Assembly (NCBI RefSeq): GCF_016904885.1
Contig: NZ_JADWYI010000001.1
Location: 2,108,001-2,172,000, forward strand
Source: Archangium primigenium
Lineage (GTDB): Bacteria; Myxococcota; Myxococcia; Myxococcales; Myxococcaceae
Reading direction: 5' to 3'
Length of the DNA stretch: 64,000 nt
Below the pieces are notes generated by a model, which saw nothing but the letters and a program-made list of their open reading frames with translations, did not search any database and had not been told where the DNA came from. A program made the position numbers and the translations under genes. Positions within the stretch are counted from its first letter, which is position 1. Every line of letters begins with the position of its first letter. Shown piece after piece: positions 28,668-38,343 of the stretch.

Positions 28668-30101
28668 CTAGAAGGAGACCTGGGCGCGCAGACTCACGGT
28701 CTGGCCATCGTCCGCGCCCGTGAAGTCTCCGTCGCGGTTGTCGGTGTGCCAGCGGATGGCATTCAACATCAGACGGCTGAAGCTGTTGAGGTACCAGTTC
28801 ACCCCCGCGGTCGCCGCCCAGCCCCGGCCCGCGGGCGCGGCGTGGGTGAAGCCCAGGGACTCGTAGCGGGCCGTCAGCTCGAGAGCGCCGGGTCCCTGGT
28901 CGACGACGGACCGGCGGACCTGGGGCTGGGTGAAGTTGCCGAAGCGGGGGTTGTAGGGCGGCGTCTCCCCGGTGATGAACCAGCCGGCCGCGACGCTCCA
29001 GGCCCGGGTGATGAAGGGGGACGGGGCCTCCAGCCGGACCTCGCGCTGGCCCAGCTCGGCCATGAGCCACACCGGGCCCGCGTACCCCCCGAGCTCGGCT
29101 CCGTAGCCGGTGTCTCCGGTGGCGCCGGTGAGGGGACCCGTCGACACGCGCAGGTTGCCGTTGAACCGGCCTCCGATGGTGGTGTTGCGGGTGACGGTGC
29201 CCGCCACCGGGGAGAGTTGCTCGGTGAAGCCCCACGCGCCGAGGTGGAGGACGACGCGTGCCGTCTTCACCGGATTCCAATGGACGCGGGCGAGCACGGT
29301 GCGGCTGTCGCTGACGGAGTAATTACTGTCGACGTCGTCTCCGGTGAGCGTGAGGGAGGCATGCCAGGTGGGCCCGAAGAGCCGGCCCTGGGCGCCAATG
29401 CCGTAGAAGCCCCGCTGGGGAAGGATGGCCGTGCCGACGACGGTGCGCTCCAGGAAGGGCGTCGCGTCCGAGCCCGTCGAGGCATCGAGTCCCCGGTCGT
29501 TGAAGAGGTTGCCGATGCGCAGGTCGTAGTCGAGCCCCACCACCTTGTGGCGCCAGCCCAGGAAGGCGGTGACCACGTCGATGCCGTTCTCCGCGAAGTC
29601 GGTCTCGAACTGGTAGAAGAAGTGCGCGCCCACGCCTCCCTCGATGCCGAGTCGCAGCGCGCGTGAGCCCGTGGTCGTGAGGTCGCGGGCCTCGTAGCGC
29701 GAGCCGCTCGTGTGGGAGGCATCCAGCAGGATGCGCCCGCGCGGCTTGAAGGAGAAGACGCCATCGGCCGAGCGGAAGATGGGCGCGCCGGCGCCCCACT
29801 CGACTTGCAGGTCCGTGGCCTTGGCGGCGGGGTCCTTCGCGGGAACGGACGCGGCCCGGGCCGTCTCCACGGGGGCCGTGGCCGGGCCGGGTGGCACGAG
29901 CTGCGGCGCGATGGGCGTCATGCCAGCGCGCACCCGCGTGAGCTGCTCATGGTCCTGCGCCTGGAGCTGCTCGAGCGCCTCCAGTCGGGCGCGGAGCATC
30001 TCGAGCTCCACCTGCTGCGCGCGGAGCCGCTCGCCCGCCGCGTCGTCCGGAGGCGTGGCCAGCAGCAGCGCGCCGACGACGACGGGGGCTAGAAGATCCA
30101 C
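28668..30101 (-). CDS. OprO/OprP-type outer-membrane porin of an ABC uptake operon
   Basis: A 477-residue protein with a signal peptide ([13 protein letters not shown]), a short coiled coil (about 25-60, KD-type Glu/Leu/Arg repeat) as in trimeric OprP-like porins, and a long beta-barrel with alternating strands ending in Phe (SLRAQVSF). OprO/P proteins carry anions such as phosphate across the outer membrane. The GTG start overlaps the ABC ATPase stop by 13 bases, so porin and inner-membrane transporter are made together, which suggests a dedicated substrate. Which anion is not evident. Confidence 0.85.
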   Translation of the reverse strand: MDLLAPVVVGALLLATPPDDAAGERLRAQQVELEMLRARLEALEQLQAQDHEQLTRVRAGMTPIAPQLVPPGPATAPVETARAASVPAKDPAAKATDLQVEWGAGAPIFRSADGVFSFKPRGRILLDASHTSGSRYEARDLTTTGSRALRLGIEGGVGAHFFYQFETDFAENGIDVVTAFLGWRHKVVGLDYDLRIGNLFNDRGLDASTGSDATPFLERTVVGTAILPQRGFYGIGAQGRLFGPTWHASLTLTGDDVDSNYSVSDSRTVLARVHWNPVKTARVVLHLGAWGFTEQLSPVAGTVTRNTTIGGRFNGNLRVSTGPLTGATGDTGYGAELGGYAGPVWLMAELGQREVRLEAPSPFITRAWSVAAGWFITGETPPYNPRFGNFTQPQVRRSVVDQGPGALELTARYESLGFTHAAPAGRGWAATAGVNWYLNSFSRLMLNAIRWHTDNRDGDFTGADDGQTVSLRAQVSF

Positions 30102-31144
30102 AGGTGCTCCCGGGGGATCGCGAGCATGTACTCACCCGGGGACAGCGCCTCGCGCGTGGAGGCCCGCACGGGATGGCCCGCGAGCTGGAAGTGGTGCTCC
30201 CACCGGCCCCCCACGTAGAGGGAGCTGGCCAGGTGCGCGGGAAGGCGGTTCTCGCCCGGGCCGGACGCCAGGGCGATCTCCTCCACGCGGATGACGCCGG
30301 TGGCCGCCTCGCTGCCCTCGGTCGCCGACTGCTGACGGCCCCACAGGGACAGGCCGCCAATCTCCAACCGGGCCTCGTTGCCCCGGCGCTCGAGGATGCG
30401 TCCCTTCAGGGTGTTGTTGACCCCCATGAAGTCCGCGGCGAAGAGGCTGCGCGGCTCGGTGTAGAGCTGCTGCGGCGTGCCGTCCTGCACCATGCGTCCC
30501 CCGTCCAGCAGCATGATGCGGTCGGCGATGGCCATGGCCTCCACCTGATCATGCGTGACGAAGACGGCGGTGAGCCCCAGCCGCTTGATGAGCCCGCGGA
30601 TCCACACCCGGGCCTCCTCGCGCAGCTTCGCGTCCAGGTTGGACAGGGGCTCGTCCAGGAGCACCAGGGGCGGGCTGTAGACGAGCGCCCGCGCCAGCGC
30701 CACGCGCTGCTGCTGGCCTCCCGAGAGCTGGCTGGGCAGCCGATCGCCATACCCCGCCAGACCCACGCCCTCGAGCACCTCGCGCACCTTGTGCTCGATG
30801 TCCGCCTTGGACTGATGGCGCAGCTTCAGCCCGTAGGCGATGTTCTCGAACACCGTCTTGTGGGGCCAGAGCGCATAGGACTGGAACACGAGCCCCAGGT
30901 CGCGCTGCTCGGGCGGCAGGTTCACCTTCGCCGCCGCGTCGAAGACCTTGCGCTCACCGATCTGGATCCGGCCCTGGATGGGCGTCTCCAGCCCGGCGAT
31001 GGAGCGCAGCAGCGTGGACTTGCCGCTGCCGGAGCGGCCGAGCAGCGCCACCACCTCGCCGTCCCGGAAGTCGGCGGTGATGCCCTTGAGGATGTCGTTG
31101 GTGCCGAGCCGGACATGGATGTCCTCGACGAGCAGCCTAGCCAT
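30089..31144 (-). CDS. ABC importer ATP-binding protein
   Basis: A 351-residue ATPase with Walker A (GRSGSGKST), signature LSGGQQQR, Walker B (LVLLDEP) and switch His (VFVTHD). The C-terminal third has a TOBE-type regulatory region. It resembles FbpC/PotA-like ATPases of iron(III), spermidine or phosphonate importers. The ATG overlaps the permease stop by eight bases. Together with the double permease and binding protein it forms a complete importer. Confidence 0.95.
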   Translation of the reverse strand: MARLLVEDIHVRLGTNDILKGITADFRDGEVVALLGRSGSGKSTLLRSIAGLETPIQGRIQIGERKVFDAAAKVNLPPEQRDLGLVFQSYALWPHKTVFENIAYGLKLRHQSKADIEHKVREVLEGVGLAGYGDRLPSQLSGGQQQRVALARALVYSPPLVLLDEPLSNLDAKLREEARVWIRGLIKRLGLTAVFVTHDQVEAMAIADRIMLLDGGRMVQDGTPQQLYTEPRSLFAADFMGVNNTLKGRILERRGNEARLEIGGLSLWGRQQSATEGSEAATGVIRVEEIALASGPGENRLPAHLASSLYVGGRWEHHFQLAGHPVRASTREALSPGEYMLAIPREHLWIF

Positions 31145-32807
31145 GGTGTGCCTTCCTTCCGAACAGGGTGACCAACAAGAGACCGCAGCCGACCATCGCG
31201 ATGTTGATGGCCGAGAGCGCGACGACGATGTCCACCGCGCCCGCGGCCCAGAGGGACACGAGCAGCGAGCCAATGACTTCCGTGCCCGGGCCCAGCAGGT
31301 AGACACCCGTGGAGTACTCGCGCACGAAGGTGATGAAGACGAGCAGCCAACTGCCCACCAGTCCCGCGCGGATGAGGGGCAGGGTGACGTCCCGGCTGAC
31401 GCGCGCCGGCGTGGCGCCCACCACCCGGCCCGCCTCCTCCAGCTCCGGTCCAATCTGCAGCAGGCTTCCGGAGACCAGACGCATGCCGTAGGCCATCCAC
31501 ACCAGCGTGTAGGCCACCCACATGGCCAACAGCGTCTGCCGGAAGGGTTGCAGCGGCGGGAAGAACAAGAAGACCCAGAAGATGGCCAGACCCGCGACGA
31601 TGCCCGGCATGGCGCGGGGTAGGAGCACCATGTAGTCGATGGCTCGCGCCCAGCGTGACTGCCAGCGGTGCACCGCGAGGTTGATGAGCGTGTAGACGGC
31701 CACCGAGGCGGCGCCGCCCACGGCCGCCAGCACCAGGGTGTTGGTGATGCCCCGGACGAGGTTGGGGTAGTTCGCCAGCTCCTGGAAGTGCTCCAGGGTC
31801 AGCGCGCCGGTGATGCTCACGCCCTCGCCCCAGGTGGACAGGAAGGCGCGCAGCACCAGCGCGCACACCGGGGCCACGACCACGCCGAGCAGCCAGAGCG
31901 TGATGAACGCCAACGCGGGCCAGCGCCACCCGCCCAGGGAGATGGGCCGCGAGCTCTGGGCCTTTCCCTTGATGGACACGTACCGGTTGGCGCCCTGGAG
32001 CAGTTTGTTCTGCAGCCACACCAGCGGCACCGCGATGAAGACGATGACCATCACCACCACCGCCATGAGCTGGTAGGAGGGGATGCCCAGCACGTTGGTC
32101 AGCTTGTAGAGGTAGGTGGCCAGCACCAGCTCGCCCTTGGGGTCCGCGAGCACGAGCGGCAGGCCGAACAGCTCGAAGCCCAGGAAGAAGACCAGCACGG
32201 CGGCGTACAGCAGCGCGGGGCGGATCATCGGCAGGCTGACGGTGAGGGCCACGCGCAGGGGGCCCGCGCCCGTGGAGCGCGCCGCCTCCTCCACGTCCGA
32301 GCCCAGGCTGCGCAGGGCCGTGGCCGCGTAGAGGAACACGTGGGGCGCGTGGGTGAGGCCCGCGATGACGATGAGCGACGTGCGCGAGTAGATGTCCCAG
32401 GGCAGCACGCCCAGGTGGCTCTTCACCCACAGGCTGAGCAGACCCACCGGGCCGAACGCCACCACGAAGCCAAACGCCAGCACGATGGAGGAGATGAACA
32501 TCGGCGTGAGGATGAGGGGCTCGAGCCACCGCCGACCAGGCAGGTCGGTGCGCACCAACAGGAAGGCGAGCAGCGCGCCCACCGGCAGGGCGATGAGGGA
32601 CATGCCCGTGGCCACCAGCACCGAGTTGCCCAGGGCGCGGTAGAAGTCCGGGTCGTCGAAGACGAACTGGTAGGCGCCCACGCTCGGGTGCACGTTGCGG
32701 GCGAAGAAGGGGCCGTCGAGGAAGCTCTGCCAGACGACCAGCAGCAGCGGCGCGAGGATGCCCACGGCGGACGCCAGGACGATCCCGATTCGGGTCGAAC
32801 GATTCAT
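31137..32807 (-). CDS. ABC importer permease with two fused modules (FbpB type)
   Basis: A 556-residue inner-membrane protein made of two homologous permease halves. Each has an EAA loop that docks the ATPase: EEAARSTGAGPLRVALTVS (first half, about 195-215) and EEAGRVVGATPARVSRDVT (second half, about 465-485). About twelve membrane helices are visible. Such fused permeases serve iron(III) and 2-aminoethylphosphonate-type systems. The gene lies between the binding protein and ATPase genes on the same strand. Confidence 0.95.
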   Translation of the reverse strand: MNRSTRIGIVLASAVGILAPLLLVVWQSFLDGPFFARNVHPSVGAYQFVFDDPDFYRALGNSVLVATGMSLIALPVGALLAFLLVRTDLPGRRWLEPLILTPMFISSIVLAFGFVVAFGPVGLLSLWVKSHLGVLPWDIYSRTSLIVIAGLTHAPHVFLYAATALRSLGSDVEEAARSTGAGPLRVALTVSLPMIRPALLYAAVLVFFLGFELFGLPLVLADPKGELVLATYLYKLTNVLGIPSYQLMAVVVMVIVFIAVPLVWLQNKLLQGANRYVSIKGKAQSSRPISLGGWRWPALAFITLWLLGVVVAPVCALVLRAFLSTWGEGVSITGALTLEHFQELANYPNLVRGITNTLVLAAVGGAASVAVYTLINLAVHRWQSRWARAIDYMVLLPRAMPGIVAGLAIFWVFLFFPPLQPFRQTLLAMWVAYTLVWMAYGMRLVSGSLLQIGPELEEAGRVVGATPARVSRDVTLPLIRAGLVGSWLLVFITFVREYSTGVYLLGPGTEVIGSLLVSLWAAGAVDIVVALSAINIAMVGCGLLLVTLFGRKAHHG

Positions 32808-32826
32808 GCGGAAGCTCTCCGGGCGT

Positions 32827-33909
32827 TCAGCGGCCGCGCACGATGCGCTTCCACTGCTTGAGGAAGCGCAGGCGGGTGAGCTGGTCGAGGTTGGCCAACA
32901 GCTTCGGTCCCACGCGGATGGCGCGGATCTGCTCGGCGGGAGGACTGGGCACGTCGTTGGGGATGTCCGTGCGCACCGGCTCCATGTCCCGCTCGGCCAG
33001 CATCGCCTGGCCCCGCTTGGACAACAGGAAGTCCAAGAACAGCTTCGCGGCGTTGGGGTGGCGCGCCTCGGCGGGAATGAAGGCGATGCGCGACATCGTC
33101 AGCGTGAAGTCGGACGGGAAGATGATGCCCAGGGACGGGTCCTTCTTCTGCCGCCTCAACGCGTACGAGCCAATCATGTTGTAGACGAGCAGGTGCTCTC
33201 CGGAGATGAGCCGCTCCATCATCGCGCCCGTGGACGTGTAGAGCCGCGGTGAGGTGCCCGCCATGGCCTCCACGAGCTTCCATGTGTCGCGGCTGATCTC
33301 CACGTCCTGGGAGATGTAGAGAAAGCCCACGCCGCTGCGCTCCGGGTCGTAGCTGGCCACCTTGCCCTGGTAGAAGTCCTTCTTGGTGCGCAGCAGCGTC
33401 TCCAGCTCCGCGCGCGTGTGCGGCACGTCCTCCGCCGGCATCAGCCGCTTGTTGTAGGCGATGACGAGCGGCTCGGCGGTGACGCCGTAACCCTCGTTCT
33501 TCCACACCGCCCAGTCGGGCAGGTTCGGCTTCTCCGGTGAGGCGTAGGCCTGGGCATAGCCGTCATTGATGAGCTTGACCTGGAGGTCCATGGCCGAGCT
33601 CCACACGAGATCAGCCGAGCCTTGACCGGCCGCCACCTCGGCGATGAAGCGGCTGTAGATCTCCGTGGAGTTCTGATCCGCGTACTCGACCTTCACCCCG
33701 GGGTAGGTGTTCTCGAACTCGCGGATGAGGGGGGCGACCTCGCTGGAGTCGGTGGCCGAGTAGATGCTCACCGTGCCTTCCTTGCGCGCCTCCTCGATGA
33801 TGCGCGCGTAGGAGCGGGGATAGCCGTCGGGGAGCGAGGGCGCCGGGCCCTCGGCCGCGGAACCCACCAGCGGCAGCGCCGCCAGCAAGACCATCAGGAG
33901 TCGTTTCAA
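32827..33909 (-). CDS. Periplasmic solute-binding protein of the ABC importer (FbpA-like)
   Basis: A 360-residue protein with an N-terminal signal peptide (MVLLAALPLVGSAA) and a type-II binding fold of the iron(III)/polyamine group: EARKEGTVSIYSATDSSEV near the start and ADLVWSSAMDLQVKLI, then FLDFLLSKRGQAML late. No conserved Tyr pair typical of ferric binding was confirmed, so the ligand may be an organic anion. It is the first gene of the porin/ABC operon and is divergent from a two-component system, 108 bases away. Confidence 0.92.
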   Translation of the reverse strand: MKRLLMVLLAALPLVGSAAEGPAPSLPDGYPRSYARIIEEARKEGTVSIYSATDSSEVAPLIREFENTYPGVKVEYADQNSTEIYSRFIAEVAAGQGSADLVWSSAMDLQVKLINDGYAQAYASPEKPNLPDWAVWKNEGYGVTAEPLVIAYNKRLMPAEDVPHTRAELETLLRTKKDFYQGKVASYDPERSGVGFLYISQDVEISRDTWKLVEAMAGTSPRLYTSTGAMMERLISGEHLLVYNMIGSYALRRQKKDPSLGIIFPSDFTLTMSRIAFIPAEARHPNAAKLFLDFLLSKRGQAMLAERDMEPVRTDIPNDVPSPPAEQIRAIRVGPKLLANLDQLTRLRFLKQWKRIVRGR

Positions 33910-34017
33910 GGGAGCCTCACGGGTGTCGGGGAACTGCGGGACCCGTCTTCACTTGCAAGGCCTCACGATATGGAACGATGCTGTCACCAGCCTGTCGCGC
34001 GTTTGGAGGTCGCTCGC

Positions 34018-34683
34018 TTGCGCATCCTGCTCATCGAGGACAACGCGGCCCTGGCGCGTGGACTCACCGCGTCACTGCGCGCGTCTGGGTTTGCGGTGGA
34101 TCACGTGACGCATGGCGTCGCGGCCCTCGAGGAATCCGAGCTCGTTCCCTACAACCTGATGATCCTGGACGTGGGGCTGCCGGACATGAGCGGCTTCGAG
34201 GTGCTCAAGCGTTTGCGGCAGCGCGGCGCGACGACGCCGGTGTTGATCCTCACGGCGCGGGCGGCACTCACCGACAGGGTGACGGGGTTGGATCTGGGCG
34301 CGGATGACTACCTGCCCAAACCCTTCGAGCCCGCCGAGCTGGAAGCCCGCGTGCGGGCGCTGTTGCGTCGTGGACAAGGCCAGGCGGCGCCCGCGTTGAC
34401 GCTGGGCGGACTGGTGTTCGACCGCTCCGCGGGCACCGCCACGTTGCATGGTCGGCCGCTGGACTTGCGTCGGAGGGAGTGGTCGGTGTTGGAGAGCTTG
34501 ATGATCCGCGCGGGCAAGGTCGTCACCAAGGAGCGCTTGAGCGCCGAGGTGTTTGGTCACGATGAGCCGGTGGGGCCCAATGCCCTGGAGGTCTACGTGG
34601 GGCGGCTGCGCAAGAAGCTGGAGCCGGATGGCCCCACCATCCGGACCATCCGGGGCCTCGGCTACCTGCTCGACGGGTCGTGA
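34018..34683 (+). CDS. OmpR-family response regulator (TctD-like)
   Basis: A 221-residue regulator with receiver domain (DN acidic pair near residue 8, phosphoacceptor Asp in LMILDVGLPD, Lys in DYLPKPF) and a C-terminal winged helix (about 125-221, ending TIRTIRGLGYLL). The start is a TTG at 34018 with GGAGG eight bases upstream; no better ATG fits the domain boundary. It is followed nine bases later by its likely kinase. Divergence from the ABC operon makes that operon its probable target. Confidence 0.92.
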   Translation: MRILLIEDNAALARGLTASLRASGFAVDHVTHGVAALEESELVPYNLMILDVGLPDMSGFEVLKRLRQRGATTPVLILTARAALTDRVTGLDLGADDYLPKPFEPAELEARVRALLRRGQGQAAPALTLGGLVFDRSAGTATLHGRPLDLRRREWSVLESLMIRAGKVVTKERLSAEVFGHDEPVGPNALEVYVGRLRKKLEPDGPTIRTIRGLGYLLDGS

Positions 34684-34692
34684 GGTCGCGGC

Positions 34693-36087
34693 ATGAGTCC
34701 CTCCTCCCTCACCACGCGGCTCGTCGTGGCCCTCGCGGGCGCGCTGGCGGTGTTGGCGCTCGTGCTGGGCCTGGGGGGCGCCTGGCTGATTCATGGGGTG
34801 GTGGAGCGCAGCGGGGATCGGGTCCTCGCGGGCTCGGTGGGGGCCATCGCGGAGACCCTGGCCCTGGAGGATGGAGAGCTCACGCTGGACCTGCCGCCCG
34901 CGGCCTTCGGCATGTTGGAGAACGCCGAGCACGACAACGTCTACTACGCCGTCCGGCACCAGGGGCGGCTCGTCACCGGCTACGCCGACCTGCCCTTCGC
35001 CGAGCACGTCCCCCCGCGCGACACCGTGGCCTTCCGGTACGAGGCGTTCCGGGGTCAATCGGTGCGCATCGCCACCGTGAGCCGGCTGATTCCCCGACTC
35101 AAGGGGGCCGTGGTGGTCCAGGTGGCGGAGACACTCCAGGCGCGCGATGCGCTGCGCGCGCGCATGGTGGGCGGGTTGGCGCTCCTGGAGGGGGCGCTGT
35201 TGCTGGGGGCCGCGCTGGCGGCCCGGCCCGCGCTGCGCTGGGGCTTGCGGCCCCTGGCCAGGTCTCGTGCCCTGGTGGAGGAGAAGGCGCGCGCCGCGCC
35301 CGTGGAGCTCACAGCGCTGCCGCTCGCGCCCGTGCCCTCGGAGATCCGCCCCTTCGTCGAGGCGGTCAATGCCTTGCTGGCGCGCCTGGAGGAGTCCACC
35401 GTGCGCATGCGCCGCTTCACGGGGGATGCCTCGCATCAGATGCGCACGCCCCTGGCGGTGCTGCGCATGCATCTGGCGCTCGCGCTGCGTCCGGAGGCGA
35501 CGGAGGCCGAGCGCGCCGCGGCCCTGCGTGACGTGGAGGGCGCGACCCTGTCCCTGGAACGGCTGTTGACGCAGCTCCTCGCGCTGGTGCGCGCCGAGGA
35601 GCGTGGCGCCCTGCCCGCGCTCCAGCGGGTGGAGCTGAATGGCGCCGTGGCCCAGGTGACGGCGGACTTCGTTCCCCAGGCCCTGCGGGCGCGGGTGGAG
35701 GTCCACTTCGAGGGGCACGCGTCGGAGGTGTTCGTGCGCGCCGACCCGGTGCTGGTGCGCGAGGTGGTGGGCAACCTGCTGGACAACGCCCTCCGGTATC
35801 ACCGGCCGGGCGGTCTGGTGGCGGTGCGGGTCGTGTGTGTGGACGCGGTCCCTTGGTTGGAGGTCGAGGACAACGGGCCCGGCATTCCCCCGGAGGAGCG
35901 CGAGCGGGTCTTCCAACGCTTCCACCGGCTGCCCCGGGATCAATCCCAGTCAGGCAGCGGCCTGGGTTTGTCCATTGTCCGCTCGCTGGCGGAGCACATG
36001 GCGGCGGAGGTCGTCCTGCGCGACGGCCGGGAGGGCGTGGGCCTCACGGCCGCCGTGCGCTTCCAGTCCTGGCCCACGCGTGCCTGA
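34693..36087 (+). CDS. Membrane sensor histidine kinase (TctE-like)
   Basis: A 464-residue sensor kinase. Two membrane helices (about 10-35 and 155-182) enclose a periplasmic sensor of the TctE/2CSK type. The phospho-His is in DASHQMRTPLAVLR, and the ATP-binding domain has NLLDNALRY (N box), DNGPGIP (G1) and SGSGLGLSIV (G2). TctE-type kinases usually respond to small carboxylates, and their targets are often transporter genes with porins, as here. The link to the ABC/porin operon is by position. Confidence 0.93.
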   Translation: MSPSSLTTRLVVALAGALAVLALVLGLGGAWLIHGVVERSGDRVLAGSVGAIAETLALEDGELTLDLPPAAFGMLENAEHDNVYYAVRHQGRLVTGYADLPFAEHVPPRDTVAFRYEAFRGQSVRIATVSRLIPRLKGAVVVQVAETLQARDALRARMVGGLALLEGALLLGAALAARPALRWGLRPLARSRALVEEKARAAPVELTALPLAPVPSEIRPFVEAVNALLARLEESTVRMRRFTGDASHQMRTPLAVLRMHLALALRPEATEAERAAALRDVEGATLSLERLLTQLLALVRAEERGALPALQRVELNGAVAQVTADFVPQALRARVEVHFEGHASEVFVRADPVLVREVVGNLLDNALRYHRPGGLVAVRVVCVDAVPWLEVEDNGPGIPPEERERVFQRFHRLPRDQSQSGSGLGLSIVRSLAEHMAAEVVLRDGREGVGLTAAVRFQSWPTRA

Positions 36088-36117
36088 CCGCGGGCAGACG
36101 CGTGGGGGAGCGACAGG

Positions 36118-38181
36118 CTACTGGCGGATGAGCCGGATGGCGTCGACGGCGATGTTGTAGGCGCTGCTGGCCGCGTTCTTGCCCGTCACGGTGAAGGTGA
36201 ACGCCTTGGGCTCCAGGGTCGTGAACGTCACCGTGCCCAGGTCCGTCTCCGCGTAGACCGTCCCGCTGGAGTACTCGTCCTGGGGCGTGCCCTGGGGCGC
36301 GCCGTCGATGTCGAGCTGGTACTGGCCCCGGGCATTGTTCTTCTTGGTCCGCACCTTGACCTGGAAGGCGCCGATCGTCCGGGGGTACAGGACGTAGGTG
36401 ACCTTGCCGCCCACCGCCTGGGTGTTGTGGTAGCGCAGGCTGCCCTTCTCCGCCTGGGCATCGATGTTCGTCGAGGAGGTGTCGTCGGCCTGGCTGGGCT
36501 GGATGTTCTCCGCCTGGTAGACCAGCACGTTGCCCTCATGCTCCGCCGTGCTTCCCAGCCGCCGCTGGATCTGGTCGACGTAGAGCGACTGCGGGGACAA
36601 GAGATTGCCGGACGAGGCCGTCTCCGCGAAGTCCACCGGGGCCGTCTTCGTCGTGGTGGACAGGTCCACGCCGGTGGCGCTGCCCCGCACGCCAATCACA
36701 TACCCCTGGCCATACTGCTGGGAGCGGATGATGGACGTGGTGCCGGAGCGGTACTGCGAGCCGTTGGTGTTCCAGAACACGCTCTGGGTGGTGGTGACCC
36801 CGTGGCTCGTCGTGCCGTAGGGCGAGCGGTCGGCCGCCTCGAACTTCTCCTGGTGCAGGGTGAGGTTGTCCATCAGGTTGGCGGCGCTCAGGTGCATGTG
36901 GAAGTCAGACACCAGGTCGCCATTGGAGGCGCGGTTGTTGAACAGCACGTTGCCGGTGGCCTGCGTGGAGCGGAAGTCGAAGTTGTGCCGTCCCCCAAAG
37001 GCCACGCTGTCCTTGATCAACCCGTCACTGCCGCGGATGGAATACAGGTAGCCATTGCCGCCCTCGCCCTTGTACTGCGGCTTGTTCAGCTCGCAGGCAT
37101 CCACGGTGATGTTGCGCGTGAAGAGCATGTCGATGCCGTTGGAGAGCATGTGGATGTCCCGCGTGTTGGACGCGGGGCGATAGGATTTGACGTTGACCAC
37201 CCACCCGTCGACCGTGTGGTTGAGCTGGATGAGCGAGGCGTCGTGCATCTCGTAGGCCCCGGTCCCGGGCGTGCTGAAGTCCGTGCCGCCGGTCCCCGGC
37301 GTCGAGTTCTCGCGCATGCCGATGGCCAGGTTCTCGATGCCCACCTCGGACAGGTGGGCCGCCACCTTGTAGACCCGCGCGTTGTCCCGCGTCTTCATGT
37401 CCAGCCGCAGGGGGATGTCGATGGACAGGGTCTTCGCGGTGGCGTCCACGGCGGTGATGCGCCGGTAGAAGGAGGCGCCCGGCAGTGACGTCCAGTCACT
37501 GCCCATGCCGAGCTCCTGGCTGAGCGCCTCGGTGAGATCCGCGCGGATGACGATCCACTGGTCCACGGCGAAGCCGCTCACGCTGGCCACGGGAACGCGG
37601 GTGGTGAGGGTGGGCAGGTTCGCCGTCACCGCGGTGCTGGTCGCGGAGGAGGGCGTCCAGGAGACCGCCGACGTCTGGGGCGCCACCCGGATGACGCTGC
37701 GCGCGCGCATGTCCGTTCCGGCGTTGTAGAGGAACGTCTCCGTGGCGCCGTGTCCCCGGAGCACCACGTTGCTCTTGTTGAGCCACAGGGCGTGGTTCTT
37801 GCCGGCGGGCGGCGACACCTTGTAGGTCCCCGCGGGCAGCAACACCACGGCGCCTCCGCTGCGCGCTCCCGCGTCATCGATGGCGCGCTGGAGCACCGCC
37901 GTCACGTCCGAGGCGCCCGTGCGGTCCGCGTAGTAGGGCGCCGCGGTCACGTCGATCACCGCGTCCATCCGCACGGGCGGCTCGGCCCTCCGCGCGCGAT
38001 AGCCCGCGTAGGAGAAGTCGTGCAGGAACTGGGCGGAGTTGCCCGGGTTCGTGTACCCGGGCTGCCAGGTGGTCGGGTACAGCACGCTGCGCCAGGCGGC
38101 GTCCGCCTCGCCGGGCGCCGCGGTCCCCAACGCCACCCCCATGAGCAGGCACATCGAGCGCAATCCTGGCTTCGCGTTCAT
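36118..38181 (-). CDS. Secreted right-handed beta-helix polysaccharide enzyme with C-terminal golvesin/CBM-like domain
   Basis: A 687-residue protein. A signal peptide ends near GEADAAW. The middle (about 60-540) has the pectate-lyase/GH28-type beta-helix layout: a start repeat (ADRTGASDVTAVLQRAID, VVLLPAGTYKVSPP) and many short turns with Asn ladders. The last 150 residues (YQAENIQP... to IRLI) resemble golvesin-like or CBM domains. Catalytic residues cannot be assigned by eye, so lyase versus hydrolase is open. AT-rich sequence lies upstream. It lies at the edge of the polysaccharide-degrading region, convergent with the histidine kinase gene. Confidence 0.8.
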   Translation of the reverse strand: MNAKPGLRSMCLLMGVALGTAAPGEADAAWRSVLYPTTWQPGYTNPGNSAQFLHDFSYAGYRARRAEPPVRMDAVIDVTAAPYYADRTGASDVTAVLQRAIDDAGARSGGAVVLLPAGTYKVSPPAGKNHALWLNKSNVVLRGHGATETFLYNAGTDMRARSVIRVAPQTSAVSWTPSSATSTAVTANLPTLTTRVPVASVSGFAVDQWIVIRADLTEALSQELGMGSDWTSLPGASFYRRITAVDATAKTLSIDIPLRLDMKTRDNARVYKVAAHLSEVGIENLAIGMRENSTPGTGGTDFSTPGTGAYEMHDASLIQLNHTVDGWVVNVKSYRPASNTRDIHMLSNGIDMLFTRNITVDACELNKPQYKGEGGNGYLYSIRGSDGLIKDSVAFGGRHNFDFRSTQATGNVLFNNRASNGDLVSDFHMHLSAANLMDNLTLHQEKFEAADRSPYGTTSHGVTTTQSVFWNTNGSQYRSGTTSIIRSQQYGQGYVIGVRGSATGVDLSTTTKTAPVDFAETASSGNLLSPQSLYVDQIQRRLGSTAEHEGNVLVYQAENIQPSQADDTSSTNIDAQAEKGSLRYHNTQAVGGKVTYVLYPRTIGAFQVKVRTKKNNARGQYQLDIDGAPQGTPQDEYSSGTVYAETDLGTVTFTTLEPKAFTFTVTGKNAASSAYNIAVDAIRLIRQ

Positions 38182-38343
38182 CTGGTTTCCCCGGGTGAGA
38201 CGAGTCTGGCGGCGGTTTATGACACGGTTTGTAGAGCCGCAAAACGAGTTTAACTTGTAATTTTGTGTGGGACGGCCTGTGCTCGTGTGCCCTCCGCGAG
38301 TGCCTGACGCGCCCAGGCGAGAGCGGGTAGACTCCCAGGGCCG

